From: Mycolicibacterium komanii
GTDB lineage: Bacteria; Actinomycetota; Actinomycetes; Mycobacteriales; Mycobacteriaceae
Direction: 5' to 3'
NCBI RefSeq assembly: GCF_001050035.1
Contig: NZ_CVTA01000014.1
Coordinates: 1-64,000, forward strand
Length of the DNA: 64,000 nt
In this document: in pieces, positions 36,038 through 44,853 of the stretch
How the letters are laid out: each line of letters opens with the position of its first letter
How positions within the stretch are numbered: position 1 is the first letter of the stretch
Program-made: the position numbers and the translations under genes
The notes under the pieces: generated by a model
Told to the model about the DNA's origin: nothing
Databases searched by the model: none
The model's input: the letters and a program-made list of their open reading frames with translations, nothing else

Positions 36038-37426
36038 TCAGCCGGTGAAGGTTTCGCCGGACAACGACTGATCGTGGTGGGTGTAGGTCAGCGGAATCCG
36101 TCGGCCTGCTGCGATCTTGCTCAGCATGGCGATCCGCTCACGCGCGGCCGCACCGGTCCTCTTCCGCTGCTCGCGAATCGGATTCGACCACGGCAGACGG
36201 TCGGTCAGCATCGCGAGGCGGACATTGACTTTGGTGATGTTCTCGAAGATCCGTACCCGTCGCTCGAAGTCGTAGCCGAGCGGTTCGAAAAGCGACCCGG
36301 CGATCATGGCCTCGATCTGGCGGTATCCGAACACGACGCCGGCCGGGGCAAGGGCAATGGTGGCAGTGATCTGGTTGGCGTAACGCTCCACCAGCTTCCT
36401 GGCCCAGGCGGGAAGCGTCTCCGTCAGAGTGGCGATGTGGGCGGGACCCGCGATCGCGTCGACGAGTTCGGCACGCCACGGCGACGGGTTGCCACCCCTG
36501 GCCAGGACGTAGTTCAACGACTTGATCAGTTCGACACCGTTCGGGGAGTGCAGCACTTCGGGGGCGCCCCACAGCCGCCCCGAGAACGACGAGTACTCGG
36601 CGAGATCCTCCAGTTGCTGCGCCGTCAGCTGCCGCCCGAAGGCGTGGTCGACGAGCCGGCCGAGCAGCATGCCGCTGCCGAAGCCCAGCAGCGAGGTCAC
36701 CGGAATGGGCTCGCCGAACTTGAGATAGACCTCGTTCCCCCACTTGCGGCGTAGCCCGCGGCTGGCCAGTGCGTGCATCAGCCGCACCCGCACCACGTCC
36801 TGGAACGCCTCGGAGTTCCGATCGAAGATGTCGGGAAGCGTGAATTGCGCGAACACCCGCGCGGTTTCGATGAAGCGGCGCGGACCGTCGTCCGCGAACC
36901 GACCGGTGGCGCCGGTGGCCGCAGAGATGTCGCCGGTCATCGCGGTCTCGTAGAACGCCCACCCTTGGATGATCGTGGTGGCCGACTTGGTGGCCGACAT
37001 CGCGAGCATCCGGCCCCGTTCGGCGGAGACCAGATCGAACTGGCCGGGCAACCCGTCCAGGTGCTCGAAGAGGTCGACGAGTTCTTGCGGGGGATCCTGC
37101 ACCGAATCAATGCCCCGCGTCAGAGCCTGCTCGAACAGCGCGCGTCCCTGTTGGTGGCCGATGCGCTCGAATGCGTCGACCACGGCGCGCATGTACTCAT
37201 CGCCCTGCCAGAAGTAGTCGTCGCGCCAGCGCGTGAGGTCGCTGGGTTCGACCTCCTTGTCGATGTCGATCCAGTCGCCGAACATGAACTCGCGCATGTG
37301 GCGCCACTGGGACGCGAAGTGGTCGCGGCCCGGCGGGATGGGCCGCAGCGGCTTGTCCGGATGGTCGCGGCGATTGAAATCGACGTCGTCCAGTTGGATC
37401 TTGGGACGCTCTCCGGTCACCGTCAT
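36038..37426 (-). CDS. MpaB/latex-clearing-type oxygenase (DUF2236)
   Basis: 462 residues. The segments FIETARVFAQFTLPDIF (about 187-203) and VRLMHALASRGLRRKW (218-233) match the DUF2236 family, heme-b-containing proteins that include MpaB' and the rubber oxygenase Lcp. Family histidines bind the heme; several histidines (e.g. RVRLMHAL) are placed suitably, but I cannot assign them firmly. No signal peptide is evident. Mycobacteria carry several copies with unknown substrates. It stands apart from its neighbours. Confidence 0.75.
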   Translation of the reverse strand: MTVTGERPKIQLDDVDFNRRDHPDKPLRPIPPGRDHFASQWRHMREFMFGDWIDIDKEVEPSDLTRWRDDYFWQGDEYMRAVVDAFERIGHQQGRALFEQALTRGIDSVQDPPQELVDLFEHLDGLPGQFDLVSAERGRMLAMSATKSATTIIQGWAFYETAMTGDISAATGATGRFADDGPRRFIETARVFAQFTLPDIFDRNSEAFQDVVRVRLMHALASRGLRRKWGNEVYLKFGEPIPVTSLLGFGSGMLLGRLVDHAFGRQLTAQQLEDLAEYSSFSGRLWGAPEVLHSPNGVELIKSLNYVLARGGNPSPWRAELVDAIAGPAHIATLTETLPAWARKLVERYANQITATIALAPAGVVFGYRQIEAMIAGSLFEPLGYDFERRVRIFENITKVNVRLAMLTDRLPWSNPIREQRKRTGAAARERIAMLSKIAAGRRIPLTYTHHDQSLSGETFTG

Positions 37427-37545
37427 ACAGCGAAACCCACTCTCGAGATACAGGACACTGATTTGGACGTTAGCTCAGTCGCGGCCGGATGTGAACCGCG
37501 ATTCCGGTTCCACTCCATGTGTTGCGGCGAGTCGGCCGGCGAAAG

Positions 37546-38664
37546 TCAGCGTCGCGGGGTCGTGGTGACGTGCACGTGGTCATAGTGGCCATAACCCGAA
37601 CCCGCCGGGCCGTCCGGCGTGTAATAGGTCCCGCGCCAGATGACGTCCTGCAGACCAAACCGGCTCGCATTGCTCAGCATGAACGACATGATCTCGTTGC
37701 CGAGCGCGATGCCCTCGGCGCTTTCGGGGTTGGGGATCATCACGTCGATCGCCAGCCCGCTCGGATGCCACGGCTTCGAGTCGGGACGGACGCCGCCGAT
37801 GTCGGAGATCTGGGGAAATCGGGCGCTGATCGCGCGGGCGGCGAGGACGGAGTTGGGCTGCAACCCCGCCTCCGACGCGACGCTGGGAGGTAACGCATCC
37901 GGCACGGCGAGGGCGATCGCCGGCGGCGGCGCCACGTCGCCGGGTGGCGGACCGGGCATCGCCAAGACCGGCGGGGCGGGCGCTCCGGGCGGTGGCGGTG
38001 GGGTCGCGGCGGCGTTGTCGATCACCGCCCGCTGACCCGGCGTCAGCGCTGCGTACTGCGCCTCGGCGGCGGCGATCTGTTTCTGTAGATCCCGGAACTT
38101 CGCCTGGAGATCCGCACGCACCCTGGCGGACTGTTCGGCGGCGGCGCGGGCGTCGGCAGCCGATTTCTCCGACGCCGCGGCGGCGGTCTCCGCGCTCTTA
38201 CGCGCCGATTGAAAGGCCTTCATCTGCGCGGTCGTCTCGGTGGTGATCGCGCGCTGGATGGACAGCTGGTCGATCAGCTGTTGTGGGGAACCGGCGCTCA
38301 GCAGCGCCGCCCACTGACCGGTGCGTCCGCTGACGTACGTCATCGCCGCGACCTTGTCGGCTGCGGCCTGACGGGAGGCCAGCTGAGCGTTCGCGGCGTC
38401 GAGCGCGGCCACGTCTTGGCGATGACGGTCCTCGGCCTGAGCCTGGGCGGCCGTCTTGTCTGCGGCGTCCTGTTGGGCCTGGGTGACGGCTTCGCGGGTC
38501 TGCACCGCCTGGCGGGACAGCTCATCGAGCCTGGCCAGCGCGTCGGATGCCGGGTCTGCGGTGACGACACCGGCCAGGGACACGGCCAGCGCCAGGACCG
38601 CTGCTGCGACGCCAGTCCCCACCCGGGGAAGTACACGGCGCGCCCGACCCATTCGGATTGTCAC
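37546..38664 (-). CDS. Secreted coiled-coil protein with M15-like C-terminal domain
   Basis: 372 residues. A signal peptide (residues 1-36, ending near VVTADP) is followed by a long heptad-rich coiled coil (40-215), an alanine/proline linker (218-260) and a C-terminal domain (270-372). That domain has His300 and Asp307 in HPSGLAIDVMIP and a final HYDHVHVTT (His360-365). These are the zinc-ligand arrangement of peptidase M15/D,D-carboxypeptidase-like folds. Mycobacterial proteins of this architecture act at the cell wall; the coiled coil may position the domain or regulate other hydrolases, as in RipA-type proteins. Peptidase activity is likely but unproved. Confidence 0.8.
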   Translation of the reverse strand: MTIRMGRARRVLPRVGTGVAAAVLALAVSLAGVVTADPASDALARLDELSRQAVQTREAVTQAQQDAADKTAAQAQAEDRHRQDVAALDAANAQLASRQAAADKVAAMTYVSGRTGQWAALLSAGSPQQLIDQLSIQRAITTETTAQMKAFQSARKSAETAAAASEKSAADARAAAEQSARVRADLQAKFRDLQKQIAAAEAQYAALTPGQRAVIDNAAATPPPPPGAPAPPVLAMPGPPPGDVAPPPAIALAVPDALPPSVASEAGLQPNSVLAARAISARFPQISDIGGVRPDSKPWHPSGLAIDVMIPNPESAEGIALGNEIMSFMLSNASRFGLQDVIWRGTYYTPDGPAGSGYGHYDHVHVTTTPRR

Positions 38665-38769
38665 GATCCTTCGCTGTAGGGACCCCGTCGCGGCCCGGCT
38701 ACGTATGTCTCGGACAGGTTATGAACTGGCGCCGACGATGTCTATTCGTCCGTCCCCTTGAGCGCCACG

Positions 38770-39621
38770 CTAACTGGCGAGCGCAGCGCCGCCGTCGGCG
38801 AAATCCGTGGTCCGGGAGAGATGGTCCCAGCGCTCGATGTCTGCGTCGACGGCGGCGCGGGCCGCGCCGATCAGGCGTAGGGCGTCGGACCCCAGCACGA
38901 GGTGCGCCGGCGGGTCGGACATGTCGAGCACCGCGAGCACGACCTCGGCCGCCTTGTCCGGGTCGCCCAGCTGGTTACCGCTGGCTGCGACCCGCGCGGC
39001 GCGGATGGGTTCGAACAGTGCGTCGTAGTCGTCGATCGTGCGCTCGGCCCGCGTCATCGACCGTCCGGCCCACTGCGTGCGAAACGACCCCGGTTCGATC
39101 GCGGTGACCCGGACACCGAACTGGGCGACCTCCTTGCGGAGGCTTTCCAGCATGCCCTCGACGGCGAACTTGCTCGCGCAGTAGGCCGACATGCCGGGAA
39201 CCGCGGCCAGGCCGCCCATCGAGGTCACCGCCATGAGATGCCCCGCGCGGCGGCGCCGCATGAAGGGCAGCGCAGCCTGCAGCGTGGCCACCACGCCGAA
39301 GACGTTGGCGTCGAACTGCGCCCGCCAGTCCGAGAGCGGCGTCTCCTCGAAAACGCCCTCGACGCCGTATCCGGCGTTGGCGATGACGACATCGAGGGGG
39401 CCAACGGTTGCTTCTACGTCGGCGATCGTCGCGAAGACCGCGGCGTCGTCGGTGACATCGAGCACGCGCGCGTGCGCGCGGCCGGTGGCGAGCGCTTCGA
39501 ATGCCTCGGCATCCCCGGGTTTGCGCACCGTGCCCACTACGCGGTGGCCGGCCGCCAGTGCGGCGGTGGCGAAGGCTCGGCCGAGCCCGCTGCTGACTCC
39601 GGTGATCAGAATGGTCTTCAT
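38770..39621 (-). CDS. Short-chain dehydrogenase/reductase (classical, RhlG/retinol type)
   Basis: 283 residues from ATG 39621, preceded by AGAGGAGC. TGVSSGLGRAF (N-terminal) binds NAD(P); IANAGYG, TSMGG and the catalytic YCASK follow. Its start lies 13 bp after the stop of the DUF308 membrane protein gene, so both are in one operon. The substrate is unknown; this subgroup often oxidises or reduces alcohols or ketones with low specificity. Confidence 0.83.
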   Translation of the reverse strand: MKTILITGVSSGLGRAFATAALAAGHRVVGTVRKPGDAEAFEALATGRAHARVLDVTDDAAVFATIADVEATVGPLDVVIANAGYGVEGVFEETPLSDWRAQFDANVFGVVATLQAALPFMRRRRAGHLMAVTSMGGLAAVPGMSAYCASKFAVEGMLESLRKEVAQFGVRVTAIEPGSFRTQWAGRSMTRAERTIDDYDALFEPIRAARVAASGNQLGDPDKAAEVVLAVLDMSDPPAHLVLGSDALRLIGAARAAVDADIERWDHLSRTTDFADGGAALAS

Positions 39622-39634
39622 CGGGCTCCTCTCG

Positions 39635-40213
39635 TCAGGCAACGCGACGGCGTGCGGTGGACACGGTCAACCAGACGGCTGACACCAGGAAGTAGAAGGC
39701 GCCGAACGCCGCATAGGGCGCGATGTCGGCGGCGCTGGGCGTCGCGGGGCCGACGGCTTCTCCGAGGAACATCGCACCGACGACGGCCGACTGCACCCCG
39801 CTGAGGATCATCGCCCATTGTGCGCCAACGTGTTTCCAGCGACGCACACCCGTCGCGAGCTGAAGTAGACCCGACAGCGTGGCCCAGACACCGAAGACGC
39901 CGAGCACCGCGTTCATGCTCACCGCGAGGCCGACGGCCACCGCGACCGTCGTCAGGCAGCTGACGACGAGGTTGAGTGTTTGGGTGGGATTAGCGCGCAG
40001 GCCGCCGTTTTGGCGCGCATCGATGGCGTTGGCGGCGGCGTCCCAGGCCGGATAGATCAGCAGTAGCGCGCCCGCCACGAGCGACGACTTCGGTCCGATC
40101 GCCAGGACGGCAGCGACCCATACGAGGGAAACGGCCGCTCGCACAAGGTAATAGGACCGTAGCCACGGATCGGTATCGGTCGACGTCCGCTTGTGCAGTA
40201 ACTGATTCGACAT
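39635..40213 (-). CDS. DUF308-like small membrane protein
   Basis: 192 residues with about five or six transmembrane helices after a 20-residue hydrophilic start. GVWATLSGLLQLATGVRRWKH is the repeated motif characteristic of DUF308/HdeD-like membrane proteins, whose function is unclear (acid resistance for HdeD itself). The gene is followed by an SDR and preceded by an IclR gene and a palindrome that could control it. Confidence 0.7.
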   Translation of the reverse strand: MSNQLLHKRTSTDTDPWLRSYYLVRAAVSLVWVAAVLAIGPKSSLVAGALLLIYPAWDAAANAIDARQNGGLRANPTQTLNLVVSCLTTVAVAVGLAVSMNAVLGVFGVWATLSGLLQLATGVRRWKHVGAQWAMILSGVQSAVVGAMFLGEAVGPATPSAADIAPYAAFGAFYFLVSAVWLTVSTARRRVA

Positions 40214-40349
40214 GGTTGTCCTTCGACAAGAGGGTGGATTGGCCGACGTCGTTGGGGTCAGAATTCCGGCCCGTCATCGGGGCTTGCGCCACCGGCGAGG
40301 GCCTGGAACCACTCTGGACGACGACGCGAAAGCCTCGCCATTTAAGTTT

Positions 40350-40368
40350 CACGTGGTGCAACCACGTG
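40350..40368. promoter_or_regulatory. 19-bp palindrome between iclR and the DUF308 operon
   Basis: CACGTGGTGCAACCACGTG has perfect 8-bp arms around a 3-bp centre, 5 bp beyond the iclR stop and 136 bp before the DUF308 start. It could be the IclR operator for the downstream operon. It could equally end the iclR transcript as a hairpin; no T-tract follows. Confidence 0.45.
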
Positions 40369-40373
40369 CCGGG

Positions 40374-41213
40374 CTATTCGTTCGCGGACTCCATGAAGTC
40401 CCGGATCGTGACGTCGAGGGCATCGAGGCGAGCCGACGAGTTGGGCCCCAGCAGCGTCGCCAGGTGGGGTGCGAAGCGCTTGCACGCGGACGACAGCGGC
40501 TGGGCGAGGCGGCGCAGCGCGTCCTCGTGGAATTGGTCGCCGGGGCCGGCGACGGTGATCGCCCCGAGGGGATAGCCGTCGTCGGGGTCGAGCAGTGGAG
40601 CGCTGATTCCGCTGAGGTTGGGGTGGTTTTCGCTGAACGACAACGCATATCCCTGGCTGCGGATGGTGTCCAGCTCACGCGCGGACGCGGCGCGTGGCTT
40701 GCCGCGGACATGCTTGGTGACCACTTTTGTCGCTTCCTCAACCGGAAGGAACGCGAGAATGGCCCGACCGCTGCATCCCGAGGTGAGCGGTGCCCGCTCG
40801 CCGATCGCGACGCGGCGCACTTGCGGATCGGGGCTCTGCTCGGCGCCGAGCACCAGCACTCGATGCTCGCCGCTGCGCAGATGCAGAGTCGCGATTGCCT
40901 GAGCCGTGACGGCCAGCCTGGAGAGCACGGGGCGTGCACGCTGGAGGAGCGCTGGGCGCGGGCCGACCAACGACGCGAGCGCGATCGACCGGCTTCCGAT
41001 CCGATAGCCGCGGCGGCCGGCGTGGTCGACGTAGCCATCGTCTTGCAGCGTGCGTAAAACTCGATAGGCGCTGGCCTTTGACAAGCCCGCCGCGTTCGCG
41101 ACCGCTAGGAGACTGGCGGGTTGTTGCATTGCGGCGAGCGCTTCGAGGACACGCAACGGCCGCTGCAGGAGATCTGGCTGGCCACGTGTCGCCGCTCGTC
41201 GCGATCTCGTCAT
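40374..41213 (-). CDS. IclR family transcriptional regulator
   Basis: 279 residues from ATG 41213, preceded by GAGGCGG; longer readings upstream overlap the next gene. The N-terminal winged helix (about residues 14-75) contains LLQRPLRVLEALAAMQQPASLLAVANAAGLSKASAYRVLRTL. The C-terminal IclR effector domain carries SGCSGRAILAFLP and GALTVAGPGDQF-like text near residue 217. It is probably a regulator of an aromatic or alcohol catabolic step, and may control the SDR upstream or the DUF308-SDR operon downstream. Confidence 0.87.
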   Translation of the reverse strand: MTRSRRAATRGQPDLLQRPLRVLEALAAMQQPASLLAVANAAGLSKASAYRVLRTLQDDGYVDHAGRRGYRIGSRSIALASLVGPRPALLQRARPVLSRLAVTAQAIATLHLRSGEHRVLVLGAEQSPDPQVRRVAIGERAPLTSGCSGRAILAFLPVEEATKVVTKHVRGKPRAASARELDTIRSQGYALSFSENHPNLSGISAPLLDPDDGYPLGAITVAGPGDQFHEDALRRLAQPLSSACKRFAPHLATLLGPNSSARLDALDVTIRDFMESANE

Positions 41214-41296
41214 TCCGCCTCGTTGGTTTCGGCCTGTACAACCAACTCTGCGTTGTCGGACGGCCGCTGTCCACACGTATATGCGCTGTGTCCCGT

Positions 41297-42112
41297 TCAG
41301 ACCTTGTTGAGCAGGCCAGCGTCGACGGGCACGACGGTGCCGGTGACATAGCGCGCGTCGTCGGAGGCGAGCCAGGCGACGGCGTTGGCTATATCGCGTG
41401 CCTCGACGTAATCGACCGGGATGGCGTTCTCGAGCGATCGCGCGATGGCGGGCTCGTATTTCTTGAGCATGCTGAGGTCGCCGTTGTTGGCCATGGGCGT
41501 CGCCACCGTCGTCGGCGCCACGGTGTTGACCCGAATATAGTGCGGGGCAAGGTAGTTGGCGTAGGCGCGCATGAGGCCGACGACGCCGTGCTTGGCGGCG
41601 GTGTAGGCGATCATCCCGCCGGATACGACGGGGGTGCCGATCAGTCCGCCGGTCGAGCTCGTCAGGATGATCGAGCCGCCGCGGTCTTGCTTGAGCAGCG
41701 TCGGGACGGCGACCCGCAGCGTATTCCACACGCCTTTCAGGTTGACGTTGATGACGTCTTCCCATTGCTCGTCGTCGGTGGTGGCACCGCCCGGGCCGAT
41801 CCCGGCGTTGGCGGCGACGATGTCGACGCCGCCGAGTTCGGCGGTCCCGTCATCGAACGCCTTCTGCAGCGCGGCGACATCGCTGACGTCGGCCTCGCGG
41901 GCCACGATGCGCCGACCGAGCGACTCGACCTGCCGCACGGTCTCGTTCAGGTCTTCGGGCGTCGACATCTTGTATGCCACCGTGCTGTATTGCGTGCACA
42001 CGTCGATAGCGATGACGTCGGCGCCCTCCTCCGCGAGCCGGACCGCATGCGCGCGACCCTGGCCTCGCGCGGCCCCGGTGATGAAGGCGACCTTGCCCTC
42101 AAGCTTGCCCAT
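41297..42112 (-). CDS. Mycofactocin-coupled SDR family oxidoreductase
   Basis: 271 residues. TGAARGQGRAHAVRLAEEGADVIAIDVC is the start of the NAD-binding fold. The inserted segment TVAYKMSTPEDLNETVRQVE (about 43-63) is the hallmark of the mycofactocin-associated SDR family, which keeps its NAD(H) bound and passes electrons to the peptide cofactor mycofactocin. The catalytic Ser and YTAAK are present. It probably oxidises a secondary alcohol such as a terpene or steroid alcohol. It lies 83 bp before the IclR gene on the same strand. Start ATG 42112. Confidence 0.88.
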   Translation of the reverse strand: MGKLEGKVAFITGAARGQGRAHAVRLAEEGADVIAIDVCTQYSTVAYKMSTPEDLNETVRQVESLGRRIVAREADVSDVAALQKAFDDGTAELGGVDIVAANAGIGPGGATTDDEQWEDVINVNLKGVWNTLRVAVPTLLKQDRGGSIILTSSTGGLIGTPVVSGGMIAYTAAKHGVVGLMRAYANYLAPHYIRVNTVAPTTVATPMANNGDLSMLKKYEPAIARSLENAIPVDYVEARDIANAVAWLASDDARYVTGTVVPVDAGLLNKV

Positions 42113-42269
42113 GGCTACTCCTGTTCAGATGGGTGACGTCGAGGCGTGCGCCTCAGGTGGTTTCGATGGTTCGGGCAGTGCCGATTCCCGCTGCGAGCGG
42201 GCGGCGGAGACTCACGGCGCTAAGTTTGAGCGACCGCCCAACTTATTGCAAGGGTCTGCGCTGGTCGCT

Positions 42270-42839
42270 TCAGAAGAGGCTGTAGGCCTCGCGCGACATC
42301 GAGAAGCCGTGGCCGGAGGTGGCATCACGGCACGTTAATTCCATCTCTGCGCTCTCGCATCGGATAGCTCCAGCCGTGATCGCCTGGCCATAGGCCAACG
42401 GTTCGCCCGCACCCGCGTACGGGGGAAGAACGCGGGCGGTGTCTCCTGCACAGACGAACTGCGCCGATCCGCCGGTCTCCAGTGAGATGCCTTGTCCGAA
42501 GTCGAGTGTGCAGTCGACGGGCCGGGGCGGTGGCGACCAGGTTCGTTGATCGATGTCACATCGGACGCTCTTGGGGCTGATCTGGCAGCCGATATTGCCG
42601 GTCGGCGAGTGAAATGCAGTGTGTTCGTGGACCTCTCGATCTGCCGGCTCGGCTGCGATCTCCTTGCGGAGGGACGACTGTGACGTCGGCGTGTCCTGTC
42701 CGGTTGCGGACGGGACGCTCCCGGACTGAGTTTCGGGCGAGTTACCGCATCCGGCGAGGACGACCAAGGCGACCAGTGCGGCGACGGTATTCATCGTGCG
42801 GGCCGTCGACTGGCTCCGGCGGCAGGTCGCATGCAGCAT
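42270..42839 (-). CDS. Lipoprotein, DUF6636-like
   Basis: 189 residues. ATG 42839 is preceded by AGGAG at 8 bp and is chosen over ATG 42794, although both give a lipoprotein signal ending in the lipobox LAGC. A Ser/Thr-rich linker follows, and then a domain with cysteines in NIGCQIS, VRCDIDQ, VDCTLD, FVCAGD, IRCES and LTCRD. This CxxS/CDI pattern resembles small secreted mycobacterial proteins annotated as DUF6636. Function unknown; it would be anchored on the outer face of the membrane. Confidence 0.65.
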   Translation of the reverse strand: MLHATCRRSQSTARTMNTVAALVALVVLAGCGNSPETQSGSVPSATGQDTPTSQSSLRKEIAAEPADREVHEHTAFHSPTGNIGCQISPKSVRCDIDQRTWSPPPRPVDCTLDFGQGISLETGGSAQFVCAGDTARVLPPYAGAGEPLAYGQAITAGAIRCESAEMELTCRDATSGHGFSMSREAYSLF

Positions 42840-43048
42840 TGACGTTCTCCTGTGTCCGGTACCTCAGCGCATTCGCGTCTCATTCTCTCGTGCAACCGGC
42901 GTGGTGCACAGACCATAGGCACGGCACGGTGGCCGGTACCGCAGCGACCAGTGCGGAGATCGGCGAATTCTCCCCATTGCCAGCGTCTTCGGTCGCCACG
43001 CTGGTGAGGCGACGCGTCGCGGTTCCTTCGACCCACCCCCATGTGAGT

Positions 43049-43873
43049 ATGGTGGCGGCCGTGCCTGCGCCACGCCTGAGCGGGGCCGGGCGACCACCCC
43101 TGGCAGTGCGGCTGACGGTGGTGTTCGTCGGAGTCACCGCAATCTGGATTTTGCTGTCCGCGGGAGTTGCAGCGGTCATGGGTGGGGACTACTCCCGCCC
43201 CGCCCACGTCGTTCGCGCTGTCGCAGCGACAGCGCTGACAGTTCCGTTGATCCTGGCGGCACGCCGACTGCTCGATCGTGCATCGTTCTCCGGCCTCGGG
43301 CTCACTCCCCTGCGCGTGGGATGGCGGCCGTTGCTGGCCGGAGTTCTGTGTTGGGCCATCCCGGCCGCCGTCGCCGGATCGGTCGTCGTCGGGCAGGGGT
43401 GGGCCGCACTGACCGTGACCGAGCCGGTTGGCAGCCTGGTCGGCGGGCTGGCCGCGGTGACCGCACTGGTGTTTCTATACGAGGCACTGCCGGAAGAACT
43501 GGTCTTCCGCGGCTACTTCTACGCCAACCTCGCCGAGCGCTGGTCGCCGACAGTGACCGTATTGGCCCAGGCCGCACTGTTCACATTGTGGGCTGTCGTG
43601 ATCGGAGCGGCCGCTTCGATTGACCGCGTTGTGCTTCTGTTCACCTTCGGGTGTGCGCTTGGCCTTCTCCGGACCGTTGCCGGAAACTTGTGGAGCACCA
43701 TCGGTTTTCACTGGGCCTTTCAGGTGACCGCCCAATACCTGGGTCCGAGTTGGGACGCCGTCGCGCTCGATGATCCTGCACTCGCGTTCGGGGTGGCGAT
43801 CAGCATCCTTCCCTTCGCGGTGACACTGCCGGTTGCGGCGGTGCTCGCGCGCCGCCGCACGACGAATTCCTAG
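43049..43873 (+). CDS. CPBP family intramembrane glutamic endopeptidase
   Basis: About 274 residues from ATG 43049, with seven or eight membrane helices. The catalytic motif 1 is EELVFRG in ALPEELVFRGYFYANLAER (about residue 149), and motif 4 is in NLWSTIGFHWAFQV with the conserved His. CPBP (Abi) proteases act within the membrane; known members process prenylated proteins or serve in bacteriocin immunity. Substrate unknown. The upstream region has GTG alternatives at 43061 and further 5', so the exact start is uncertain. It is divergent from the lipoprotein gene. Confidence 0.8.
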   Translation: MVAAVPAPRLSGAGRPPLAVRLTVVFVGVTAIWILLSAGVAAVMGGDYSRPAHVVRAVAATALTVPLILAARRLLDRASFSGLGLTPLRVGWRPLLAGVLCWAIPAAVAGSVVVGQGWAALTVTEPVGSLVGGLAAVTALVFLYEALPEELVFRGYFYANLAERWSPTVTVLAQAALFTLWAVVIGAAASIDRVVLLFTFGCALGLLRTVAGNLWSTIGFHWAFQVTAQYLGPSWDAVALDDPALAFGVAISILPFAVTLPVAAVLARRRTTNS

Positions 43874-43986
43874 CGCGACGCGGCGAAGACTGACAAGGCT
43901 CACCTGGCGGCGCCAATTTCGCAGCCCCTATCACTGGGCCGACCGTCGACCGAACCTCTTACGCCCTTCGCGCTCAACGTATCGTC

Positions 43987-44820
43987 GTGGCCGTGGGCAA
44001 GACGATCGTCATCACGGGCGCGAGCGACGGCGTCGGACGCGCTGCGGCCCGGGCGCTGGCCTCTCTCGGACACAGGGCGGTCATCGTCGGTCGGTCCCAG
44101 GACAAGACCGCGGCGGTAGCGGCCGAAGTCGGAGCACCGCATCACTGCTGTGATTTCGACAGCCTGGACGACGTCCGCAGTTTGGCGGCAGAGCTTCTGA
44201 ACCGCTACGACACGATCGACGTGCTGTGTAACAACGCCGGACTCCAACTCAGTGGGGCGCGTCAGCTGACCCGCGATGGTCACGAGCGCACTCTGCAGGT
44301 GAATCACTTGGCGCCCGTTCTGCTCACACGACTTCTCCTGGATCGTTTGATCGAATCCAAGGCGGCGGTGATCGCCACATCGAGCAGCGCCGCGCGTATG
44401 GTGAAGCTGCACATCGATGATCTCAACGGTGAGACGCGGTTTCGCGCACTGCACGCTTATTCGGAAACCAAACTCGCCAATGTGTTGTTCACCCGCGAAC
44501 TTCACCGCCGGTATCGATCGGCCGGGCTCGCGGCTGCCTCCTTCGAGCCGGGATCGGTGGCGTCCAACTTCGCCAACGATTCGACGGCGGTCATGCGCGC
44601 CGTCTTCCACTCGCCCCTGAGGAAACTGTTGCGCACCCCCGAGCAGGGCGCGGACACCCTCGTATGGTTGGCGGATTCAGTCCCAGGTGTCGACTGGCCC
44701 TCCGGTGAGCACTTCCGCAAGAGGAGAGTCGCGAAGACGCACCGCGCCGCCGACGACGTGGAGCTGCGAAAGGTCCTGTGGCAGCGCACCGATGACATGT
44801 TGGATTGGCGGGAGCGGTAG
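43987..44820 (+). CDS. Short-chain dehydrogenase (retinol dehydrogenase-like)
   Basis: 277 residues from GTG 43987. TGASDGVGRAAARALASLGHRAVIVGRSQDK binds NADP, with Arg after the second strand favouring NADP. CNNAGLQLS and the catalytic YSETKLANVLF follow, and the C-terminus RTPEQGADTLVWLAD matches retinol/dihydroflavonol-like SDRs. It is convergent with dnaB, 33 bp stop to stop. Substrate unknown. Confidence 0.83.
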   Translation: MAVGKTIVITGASDGVGRAAARALASLGHRAVIVGRSQDKTAAVAAEVGAPHHCCDFDSLDDVRSLAAELLNRYDTIDVLCNNAGLQLSGARQLTRDGHERTLQVNHLAPVLLTRLLLDRLIESKAAVIATSSSAARMVKLHIDDLNGETRFRALHAYSETKLANVLFTRELHRRYRSAGLAAASFEPGSVASNFANDSTAVMRAVFHSPLRKLLRTPEQGADTLVWLADSVPGVDWPSGEHFRKRRVAKTHRAADDVELRKVLWQRTDDMLDWRER

Positions 44821-44853
44821 CGAGCGTACGTGAGGTGGTGTTGACCGCTGTCG

